Shown one piece after another: positions 1 to 6,212 of a stretch of 7,713 nt of DNA. A program made the position numbers and the translations under genes. The stretch's first letter is position 1; each line of letters starts with the position of its first letter. Under the pieces are notes generated by a model. The model was not told where the DNA came from. It ran no database searches and saw only the letters and a list, made by a program, of their open reading frames with translations. The DNA comes from Planctomycetes bacterium RBG_16_41_13 (GTDB lineage Bacteria > Planctomycetota > Brocadiia > Brocadiales > Brocadiaceae): assembly GCA_001828295.1 (NCBI GenBank), contig MHYI01000005.1:601-8313 (forward strand). Direction: 5' to 3'.

Positions 1-480
1 CTTCACAGCGGCAAAAGGACAATTAGTGGTGAATGCAAGGGATTCAAATTCTACTGGCAATTCAACCACCTGGTCGCCGTGACTCATCCATACGGTAATG
101 TTTTTGGTAATTGATTTGAATAGTTTGCTGGTGTTGTTGACAGTACATGCCGTCCTACCGAATTCGCGAGTAGCAGTAGGTTTTACGGTAGCTTGCAGCA
201 TCTGACATCCCAGTTGCATACCATAGCAGATGCCTAAAATGGGTATCCCCAGTTTAATAATTTCTTCGTCACACCGCGGGGCGTTCTTCACGTATACACT
301 GGCAGGACCGCCACTGAGGATAATACCCATTGGATTGGCTTTTTTTATCTGGTCAGCAGTAGTTTTGTGTGAGATGATCTCGCTGAAGACGTTATTCTCC
401 CTAACCCGTCGCGCAATGAGTTGGGCGTATTGAGAGCCGAAATCGAGGATTAAAACTTTTTCCTTATTCTCTTCAATCAT
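1..480 (-). CDS. guaA: GMP synthase (glutamine-hydrolysing), N-terminal part; runs off the left edge
   Basis: GMP synthase aminates XMP to GMP in the cytoplasm, using ammonia released from glutamine and ATP, as the last step of de novo guanine nucleotide synthesis. The 160 codons visible cover most of the class I glutamine amidotransferase domain. Seen directly: the DFGSQYAQLIARRVRE signature (residues 13-28), the SGGPASVY loop (56-63), and the nucleophile elbow GICYGMQ with the catalytic Cys at residue 85. The conserved REFGRT (105-110) and WMSHGDQV (131-138) segments follow. The catalytic His/Glu pair, the ATP pyrophosphatase domain and the dimerisation domain would lie beyond base 1. The ATG at 480 is preceded by AGGA (488-491) with a 7-nt spacer, and the protein begins just ahead of the usual GuaA start, so the start is secure. 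It lies 71 nt downstream of the toxin gene on the same strand. Its base composition looks less AT-rich than the genes upstream, consistent with a core gene beside acquired DNA. Confidence 0.97.
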   Translation of the reverse strand, partial: MIEENKEKVLILDFGSQYAQLIARRVRENNVFSEIISHKTTADQIKKANPMGIILSGGPASVYVKNAPRCDEEIIKLGIPILGICYGMQLGCQMLQATVKPTATREFGRTACTVNNTSKLFKSITKNITVWMSHGDQVVELPVEFESLAFTTNCPFAAVK

Positions 481-551
481 TTCGTTATCCTGAATGTAAA
501 GTAGTTATTGTAAAAATTCCCTGTCTTTTTAGTTTTAAAGTCTTTCTTTAA

Positions 552-920
552 TTATTCTTGGATTCGAATTCTATGAACCTCTACCACAAACAATTTCCCC
601 TTGTAATGATTCATACTGGGATAAGAACACAAATAACCATTCAATCTTGTAATAATCTGCGGAATGATTTCTGGATGATTTTTTACTTGCAGGGAAATAA
701 TGCCTCTATACTTTGCTGGCGGATAATTCACTATATCTGCAAAATCTCCGTTTAATGAAATCAATATAGAATCGAGTTGCTGTGCTTTTGAGATTACAAT
801 CTGATCGGCTGAATCTGTAGAAATATAATCTCTTAATCTAAATACTTCGTTACCTGCCTCTTGAAGTGTTTTGATTATGAAATTGGATATACAGTGGTCC
901 GCAAAGAATCTTAAAGCCAT
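552..920 (-). CDS. DUF5615-family PIN-like protein, probable toxin of a type II toxin-antitoxin pair
   Basis: This 122-residue protein has the pattern of the DUF5615 (Mut7-C-like) PIN domain. An N-terminal strand carries an acidic residue (FFADHCIS, Asp8), followed by a helix and GNEVFRL strand (23-29). Next come an acidic helix start (DSADQIV, Asp36/Asp39) and a strand ending in GDFADI (Asp59, Asp62). PIN-fold proteins normally use such a cluster of acidic residues to bind Mg or Mn ions and cleave RNA, and DUF5615 proteins are usually found next to DUF433 antitoxins, as here. Toxin activity is inferred. The usual T-x-D-x-D-F loop reads SLNGDF here, so one acidic position seems to be Asn57. 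The ATG at 920 shares its A with the antitoxin stop codon (TAATG), and a GAGG lies about 10 nt upstream inside the antitoxin gene. This indicates translational coupling. No signal peptide or membrane segment is seen. Confidence 0.82.
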   Translation of the reverse strand: MALRFFADHCISNFIIKTLQEAGNEVFRLRDYISTDSADQIVISKAQQLDSILISLNGDFADIVNYPPAKYRGIISLQVKNHPEIIPQIITRLNGYLCSYPSMNHYKGKLFVVEVHRIRIQE

Positions 921-1138
921 TAAACTGTGACCTCAAATTCAGACAACTGACGGGCATAATCTAAACAGGCAACAATTTGTTCTTTTGTAATATCGGAAAA
1001 TTCTCCTATGATTTCCTCAAAGGTTTTGCCTGCCGCTAAATATCCAAGGATAAGACTTACTGGAATTCTCGTTTCCTTGATTCTGGGCTTACCCCGTAGC
1101 ACATCGGGTGTGCTCACAATATGATTTCTCCAATCCAT
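920..1138 (-). CDS. DUF433-family antitoxin
   Basis: This 72-residue protein matches the DUF433 pattern closely: an N-terminal segment ending in VLRGKPRIKETRIPVSLI, then LGYLAAGKTFEEII, then DITKEQIVACLDYA. DUF433 proteins are small helical, HTH-like DNA-binding proteins that usually act as antitoxins to PIN-like DUF5615 toxins and repress their own promoter. The toxin follows immediately, overlapping by one base. The reading frame is open upstream to 1171, with further ATGs at 1171 and 1144. I chose the ATG at 1138 because the strong AGGAGG (1148-1153) then has a 9-nt spacer; the ATG at 1144 would have only 3 nt, and the one at 1171 has no site. DUF433 proteins also normally begin just before this point. 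Its promoter should lie in the 237-nt gap upstream, but I could not pick out a convincing -35/-10 pair there. Confidence 0.88.
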   Translation of the reverse strand: MDWRNHIVSTPDVLRGKPRIKETRIPVSLILGYLAAGKTFEEIIGEFSDITKEQIVACLDYARQLSEFEVTV

Positions 1139-1147
1139 CTTCATTTT

Positions 1148-1153
1148 CCTCCT
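1148..1153 (-). promoter_or_regulatory. Shine-Dalgarno site of the DUF433 antitoxin
   Basis: A perfect AGGAGG on the minus strand lies 9 nt from the ATG at 1138 and 3 nt from the ATG at 1144. It is the strongest ribosome-binding site in the window and decides the start in favour of 1138. A strong antitoxin site fits the need to make more antitoxin than toxin. Confidence 0.85.
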
Positions 1154-1304
1154 GAATAAATTTAAACTCATGAGATTCCCATATAACTTCCATTTACAAA
1201 AGCTATTTTCATCTTTTGGTTATAAGCATTTTTGTGAATTACGAAGATGACCCTATGCTCGATTTTATCTGCCTTCGCTTACATTTCCTTAGAAATTCAA
1301 GAAA

Positions 1305-1346
1305 CAAGACCCGACCCCACTGCCGGCACTGCCTCCGTGCCTCCGT
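1305..1346. repeat. Short GC-rich repeat patch between the operon and the TA module
   Basis: This GC-rich patch stands out in an otherwise AT-rich gap. On the plus strand it contains two copies of CACTGCC (1318-1324 and 1327-1333) and a perfect 8-bp tandem repeat GCCTCCGT (1331-1338, 1339-1346). A small hairpin is also possible, with GGCAC (1325-1329) pairing with GTGCC (1337-1341) around a 7-nt loop. The leading AAGACCCGACCCC is of a kind I associate with degenerate mobile or REP-like debris in environmental genomes, though I cannot verify that here. It is not a clear intrinsic terminator for the helicase gene, because no T-run follows the hairpin on the minus strand. The rest of the gap (1139-1375) shows no gene I can support. 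Confidence 0.5.
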
Positions 1347-1375
1347 ATTTTATCAGTTTCAAAGTAAAAACATAT

Positions 1376-4312
1376 TCATACGCTAAGATGCATCGTTAAT
1401 AATGTTACCACATCTTCCGGTAATAGAAACATTTTTTCCTCTTTTTCTACATCACTGAAGTCTGCATATTCTCCATTTTCGTCGTCTTCATCATTCGAGA
1501 GACGTTTGCCTGTGCCAAGTAAGAAGTTAAACCACTTCTCACGATTTTGTAACACTCTGTGCATTCGTTCATCCCGTGTACCCTTGATAAAGGGTCTATA
1601 AATTTCTAACAAAGGAAGATATAAGCCATTTTCTTGCGCCGTATATCTTTCACGACTGTTCTTTGAGCCAATCCTGTCAACCCTTCCTATTTTTTGTTCC
1701 AGCGCAGCAGGATTCCATCCAAGGTCGTACAAGAACACTCCTGAACATTCTTGTTGCAAGTCTATGCCCTCACTCCCTATTGAGGTACAAATTAAGACAA
1801 CAGGCCTAAATGGGGAATTAAAAGCCTCAAAATACACACTTCTATTAATATTGCTGCCGCCGTGTATTTCTCTAACATCTTCGTCATTTTTTATTTCAAT
1901 CAGGTCATTAATATTTTGAATAAATTTTTCTATTTCTTCTTCACTGCTCTCGCCAACTTTAATTTTTTCATACTTTTCAACAATGGCCTTAAGCCATCTA
2001 TCAACCCGGTCCTTGAGTGTTTCAGGTTTAAAGGTTTTATTAAATATTGCTTCTTCTGCGTAAATCTTATTTATCACCTCTATCCAGGTTTCATCTTCAT
2101 CCTTATATTTGGCGCTTATAAATTTTTCTACAATCAAATCTTCTCTGGTGATTTCCCTGATTATATATTTCTGGATTATTCTTCTCAGGTTTAAATTGTC
2201 AATCTTTTGTAAGGCTTCTTTGTGCTGGCTCCAGATGTTATGCCCCTTCAAAATATATTGAATTGCCTTAAGTCCTTTTACATGATTTATGTCTTCTTCA
2301 TTAGCTGTATATTTTCTAATGTCGAGATTCTGTCCTTGAACAGTTCTCTCTTCATCGGTAATGTGTAAGCCATACGTAATATAGTCATCTTCCAGAACTC
2401 TTTTAATAATACTATCTTGTTTTGTAATAATTTTAGAAATAACAGCCTTTTTAAAAAAATGGTGCTCCATTACTTTCAAAAGGATTCTATAATCTTCACG
2501 TTTTTTTGCCTTAAACCCGTAACCATTTTCTCCGAGATATTGAGTTATCTGTTTCCAATCCCCTTCATCAGACTTAATTTCACCATCTTGAATAATTGAT
2601 TGGTAGTGAGTCAAAAGCAAATTTTCTTTGAAAATCAAATACCTCGGGTCATTTGGGCTGGTAAATTTCTTTTGAGTGTTTTCTATGTACGTGTCTATGT
2701 CATCTTTCCTTGTTATTCCTTTTAGTCGAGCAACCCGTTCATTATCTAAGCGTTTCTTTATTGAATTTTTTAGCGACTCCGCTGTTTTTATATAAAATGT
2801 AAAAACCAGCGATTTCTCTCCTTTCAGATATCTTTCCACAATCTTCCCAACCACATCATTTATCTTCGGATGCGTTTCGTCATTGGGGTGAATAAGTTCG
2901 CTTATCATATTTCGGTATTTCGTAATGATTGGATTATTTTGAAATTTCTCAGAAGAAGAATCTATCAACATTTTTGATTTACTCAATGTGCTGTATGCCG
3001 ATGTTGCCATGCTATCAGTAAGTCCGCTAAACGTTCTTTTAACTTGCGATATCTCATTTTCTAATCGTAATAGAGAGAAGAATAAAGGCTTGTCTTTATC
3101 TGGAATATCGATGCCGCAATCGGAGTTATCATGATTATTACAAGAACCAAATATTATCTGCCGGTGTTCTTTTGGTTTTACATTCCTCACGATCAATTTT
3201 CTAAGCCCAGGCTCTAAAGTTTCTTTTGCTTTCAGGGCATCCTGATATTCCCTGCAATCTTCTAAAAACCTTGTTTTTTCCTCTTCAGAAATCGCGTTTT
3301 TTGATTTTTTAGAAAATTGTAACCATGCATATTCGAACCTCTCAACTGCTTTTGAATAGTTTGAAAGTAGCCCATCTAATGTCTTGATCTGATCGTCAAA
3401 GTCCTTCGCACATGTTTTGGCAGCTTTAAACATTCTGAAAATATTTAAAAGCTCATGATATCCAAGTTGAAATGGCGTTGCGGTAAGAAACAGCATCTTT
3501 TCAAATTTACCTCTCAGGGTGTGTGCTGGAGAGTCTTCGTCATTGAAAAGTTTATAACCTACTACCCAGGGATTTTTGTAATTATGCGCCTCATCAATAA
3601 TACAAAATGCAAATTCAGGAATAATCTGGTTTCTTATTTTACGGCAAGCATCTTTAAACACTTTTTCTGAACATCCATTGCGAATAGTCTCATCAAATGG
3701 GCTATAGTCAATATTCTTAATGGTTTCGTAGTCTAGAAACTTTTCTCGGTTTTTTTCAAACCATTTTTCTGGCGTCATGACCATAGACTCATTGAAAGTT
3801 CTTAAATCACACTTTTGCAGAAGGCCGAGCATCTCTTTTCTCTTTACTGCGGAAAAGCCTCTCTGCCGAAAATAAGCGCCTAGATAACACAGATATTCAT
3901 TTTCCTTTGGTACTCCTGCAACTCTACTGAGCGGTATAGTCAGTATAGGTACTTTTTCTTTATTAAGAAGGTCTTTTATGCTGTCAATACCTTCGTCTTT
4001 TGCAAGCTTTTTTAAGGGTGATTTTTCTCTGATACAAGAAATTCTGAATGTATCAATATCCTTATCCCACTTATCTTTCAGCTCTTTGCTTGGTGTAAGG
4101 ATGAGTATTCTTTTGTGGCGATTCGCATTTGTTATATAAGTCAGTGCGGTTGCCAAAGCAACAAAGGTCTTACCCATGCCAACCTCATCGGCAAGGATAA
4201 CTCCAGGTTCTGTCTCCAGGAGTGAAAGCAGTGTGTTTACTGTCTTTTCCTGTCTCTCTGCGTCTTGCTGAGTTATTTTTGCGCCTAAATTTATGTCCTC
4301 ATGGATGATCAT
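1376..4312 (-). CDS. SNF2/RapA-like superfamily 2 ATPase (helicase-related) with a large insert in the second RecA lobe
   Basis: A 978-residue protein carrying a full set of SF2/SNF2 motifs. These are Walker A ILADEVGMGKT (about 39-49, Lys48), motif Ia LILTPSKELKDKW (70-82), DEAH box IIDEAHNYKNP (238-248), and motif III LFLTATPF (274-281). The second lobe has motif IV SLVFTFYIKTAESL (501-514), motif V TSIGSEGIDLQ (843-853), and motif VI EQKIGRVDRIGS (872-883, arginine fingers Arg877/Arg880). ADEVGxGKT plus LEQKIGRVDRIG resembles RapA/HepA and other bacterial SNF2 proteins, which move along double-stranded DNA rather than unwind it. Motifs IV and V are about 330 residues apart, far more than usual, so lobe 2 holds a long charged, mostly helical insert. 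The ATG at 4312 is preferred over 4327: it has AGAGG with a 6-nt spacer and starts 1 nt after the stop of the PLD gene. Likely role: the DNA-translocating motor of the three-gene system; defence is inferred. An unrelated housekeeping remodeller is less likely given the neighbours. Confidence 0.9.
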   Translation of the reverse strand: MIIHEDINLGAKITQQDAERQEKTVNTLLSLLETEPGVILADEVGMGKTFVALATALTYITNANRHKRILILTPSKELKDKWDKDIDTFRISCIREKSPLKKLAKDEGIDSIKDLLNKEKVPILTIPLSRVAGVPKENEYLCYLGAYFRQRGFSAVKRKEMLGLLQKCDLRTFNESMVMTPEKWFEKNREKFLDYETIKNIDYSPFDETIRNGCSEKVFKDACRKIRNQIIPEFAFCIIDEAHNYKNPWVVGYKLFNDEDSPAHTLRGKFEKMLFLTATPFQLGYHELLNIFRMFKAAKTCAKDFDDQIKTLDGLLSNYSKAVERFEYAWLQFSKKSKNAISEEEKTRFLEDCREYQDALKAKETLEPGLRKLIVRNVKPKEHRQIIFGSCNNHDNSDCGIDIPDKDKPLFFSLLRLENEISQVKRTFSGLTDSMATSAYSTLSKSKMLIDSSSEKFQNNPIITKYRNMISELIHPNDETHPKINDVVGKIVERYLKGEKSLVFTFYIKTAESLKNSIKKRLDNERVARLKGITRKDDIDTYIENTQKKFTSPNDPRYLIFKENLLLTHYQSIIQDGEIKSDEGDWKQITQYLGENGYGFKAKKREDYRILLKVMEHHFFKKAVISKIITKQDSIIKRVLEDDYITYGLHITDEERTVQGQNLDIRKYTANEEDINHVKGLKAIQYILKGHNIWSQHKEALQKIDNLNLRRIIQKYIIREITREDLIVEKFISAKYKDEDETWIEVINKIYAEEAIFNKTFKPETLKDRVDRWLKAIVEKYEKIKVGESSEEEIEKFIQNINDLIEIKNDEDVREIHGGSNINRSVYFEAFNSPFRPVVLICTSIGSEGIDLQQECSGVFLYDLGWNPAALEQKIGRVDRIGSKNSRERYTAQENGLYLPLLEIYRPFIKGTRDERMHRVLQNREKWFNFLLGTGKRLSNDEDDENGEYADFSDVEKEEKMFLLPEDVVTLLTMHLSV

Positions 4313-4313
4313 A

Positions 4314-6212
4314 CTATACCTCTGCATGTTTAAGATATATCTGCCATTCTTGGGAAAGATCGACCTTCTTGAATTCTTTGATTTTATCTCTTAGGTTCAG
4401 TTTGTATTCATCCAATATCCATTTTTTTTCTTCAGCTTTGTAATTTAATGAAATATCATTAATCACCGTTACCATTTCTGAATAGCAAAATAATTTTGTA
4501 GGTTTATCATCTAAGTCATCTACGATTTTAAAAATTCTATCGACTCCGAATATGCCGTATATTCTGTTCTTAAGCATTACGGAATTTGCAATCTTATCTT
4601 CCTTCAAATATTCCCTTACGCCCTCCAGTGCCTTTACAAACATTTTTATCTTATTTATTAACAAATCAGGTGTTTCAATGAGTTTTGTTGACGAACCATT
4701 CCCTGTCGGAGGTTTCACTACTTCGTAAGACTTAGGTCGTGAAACTCTGTTTAACCAGTAGAGGATAAGACTATCTGCGTCTAAAGAGATATTTGTATAC
4801 CTTTCCTTAATTAACTGACCAATTTCATTAAATACTATAGGGTAATAGTAAATCCCATCCCTCGTTCTTACCTCTAAATCTAAGCCTTTTTTAGCCATAT
4901 CTGGAATAGGTATTTCTTTTTCATATTTTCTATTTTTATTCCATTCAATAGAATCTAAAATCTTCTCATCAGTAAGAAATATCTCCCAACTATCTGCATT
5001 GCTACATTCATCTGTAAATTCAATAGTCAGTTTTCCGTCTTTATATTGAGCATGGCTTATCATCTGAGGTAAGAAATTAGCTTCGTCTTCGTCTTTTATT
5101 TCTGATGCTATGGGTTTTAATAACTCAATTTTTTGTTCTGCAATATCAGATGGCAGAAAGTCTCTCAATTTTCTTTCATTTGGATTTTGAACATTAAAAA
5201 GCAGGTTTGCCTCAGCGTTTGGCTTTACCTTTTCAAAGCCAAATCCTTTCTTGGTAAAGTTGCTTGAACCAACGAGAAGATAATTTGCTTTATTTGTGCT
5301 GATAAAAATCAATTTTGCATGGAGATTTCTGCCCTCAGTTCCCTCGGCAATTGAGATTGGATAAAAATGAATTAAATCCCGATGTTTTTGGGTATTTTCA
5401 AGTATTGTTTTATCCGATTGAATATGCCATTTTATGTCGTCTCCTGATTTTTCTGATAAAGAAGGAAAGTATATGCCGATGTTTTGAACCCCTCTTTTAA
5501 TAAATTCGTCTATAAAATAACCAAAAAAACTGCTATCATCCCGCTCGAAAAAGGGCGTCAGGATTTTTAATCTCTGTATTTTCTCATTCCCCAATTCATC
5601 AAATAATTGATCAACGATAAATTTTTTAGCAGGATTTGGATAAGCAACGAATTTTATCGTAGATTCGTCTCTTTTCCAATCTGCGTCTAATTGCATTAAA
5701 CCTAACCAATCTTTGATTTCTCCTATTTGTTCTATTACTTTGCCTTTATTACCGGAAATGATTTCTAAATGGTTCAGTATGTCTGACGCTAAAGAATTTG
5801 GTAATCCACAACCTTCTTCAAAATCGAGGAGACAAAACGTCTCCAGGTTTTTACAATATGCATTTTCAGTGAGGTTTGCAGAGCCAATGATTATTCTTAT
5901 CAAATTTTTATTAGCCAACAATGCAATCTTACTGTGTTGGATTCCATTGTATGGAATAAGGTCGTACCCATAAAGTGTCCTCTTATCTTGAATATTACCA
6001 GATGCAATAACAGATATGCTTTTATTCTGTAACGCATCCTCAACCTCAAGACGGTCATTTAAGTCTTTAACGGCTTTTTTCCCCACTAAAACTGGCAAGA
6101 GTCTATCCTCAATAAAACCGCTATCAAACTCAAATGTGGTGAGGATGATATTGCTGAAGTCTCTGTCAAAGTGGTCAAAGATTTTCTTTTGTGGTCTAAA
6201 TTGCAAGCTCAT
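4314..6212 (-). CDS. Phospholipase D-superfamily protein with two HxK...N motifs (Tdp1-like pattern), probable nuclease or phosphodiesterase
   Basis: A 632-residue protein with a duplicated PLD-type active site. Motif 1 is HSK (His93, Lys95) followed by IIIGSANLT (108-115, Asn113). Motif 2 is HAK (His298, Lys300) followed by LLVGSSNFTKKGFG (312-325, Asn318). The Asp of classical HxKxxxxD motifs is missing in both (Ala100, Ser305). The HxK...N arrangement is that of Tdp1, and PLD-fold nucleases also conserve GSxN. Such enzymes attack phosphodiesters through a covalent histidine intermediate. The N-terminus (NIILTTFEFDSGF, 21-33) resembles the opening strand of other bacterial PLD-like proteins. 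Roughly residues 345-632 form a C-terminal region I do not recognise, perhaps for partner or DNA binding. No signal peptide or membrane helix is seen, so it is cytoplasmic. The start overlaps the preceding gene by 17 nt, with a weak GGA 9 nt upstream, and the stop lies 1 nt before the helicase ATG. It is probably the effector nuclease of the operon. Substrate unknown. Confidence 0.85.
   Translation of the reverse strand: MSLQFRPQKKIFDHFDRDFSNIILTTFEFDSGFIEDRLLPVLVGKKAVKDLNDRLEVEDALQNKSISVIASGNIQDKRTLYGYDLIPYNGIQHSKIALLANKNLIRIIIGSANLTENAYCKNLETFCLLDFEEGCGLPNSLASDILNHLEIISGNKGKVIEQIGEIKDWLGLMQLDADWKRDESTIKFVAYPNPAKKFIVDQLFDELGNEKIQRLKILTPFFERDDSSFFGYFIDEFIKRGVQNIGIYFPSLSEKSGDDIKWHIQSDKTILENTQKHRDLIHFYPISIAEGTEGRNLHAKLIFISTNKANYLLVGSSNFTKKGFGFEKVKPNAEANLLFNVQNPNERKLRDFLPSDIAEQKIELLKPIASEIKDEDEANFLPQMISHAQYKDGKLTIEFTDECSNADSWEIFLTDEKILDSIEWNKNRKYEKEIPIPDMAKKGLDLEVRTRDGIYYYPIVFNEIGQLIKERYTNISLDADSLILYWLNRVSRPKSYEVVKPPTGNGSSTKLIETPDLLINKIKMFVKALEGVREYLKEDKIANSVMLKNRIYGIFGVDRIFKIVDDLDDKPTKLFCYSEMVTVINDISLNYKAEEKKWILDEYKLNLRDKIKEFKKVDLSQEWQIYLKHAEV
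4319..4323 (-). promoter_or_regulatory. Ribosome-binding site of the helicase gene, inside the end of the PLD gene
   Basis: AGAGG on the minus strand lies within the last codons of the PLD gene, 6 nt before the ATG at 4312. The alternative in-frame ATG at 4327 has no comparable site upstream. The arrangement TAG-T-ATG suggests that ribosomes ending the PLD gene re-initiate on the helicase gene. Confidence 0.7.

Noticed and set aside
1..480. guaA as an integration (att) site for the accessory genes
   Set aside because: Integrases that use guaA usually target its 3' end, which is outside this window; the accessory genes lie on the 5' side, and no integrase or duplicated guaA end is visible.
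1325..1341. Hairpin GGCAC/GTGCC as an intrinsic terminator of the operon
   Set aside because: The stem is only 5 bp and no T-run follows it on the minus strand; what follows is GC-rich.
1247..1399. A 50-codon plus-strand frame across the gap between the operon and the TA pair
   Set aside because: It runs through the GC-rich repeat patch and into the 3' end of the helicase gene, has no ribosome-binding site, and its translation shows only repeat-derived Pro/Thr/Ala residues.
3112..3147. Cysteines in SCNNHDNSDCG of the helicase as a zinc-binding site
   Set aside because: Only two cysteines and a single histidine are close together, with no second pair nearby, so a zinc finger is not supported.
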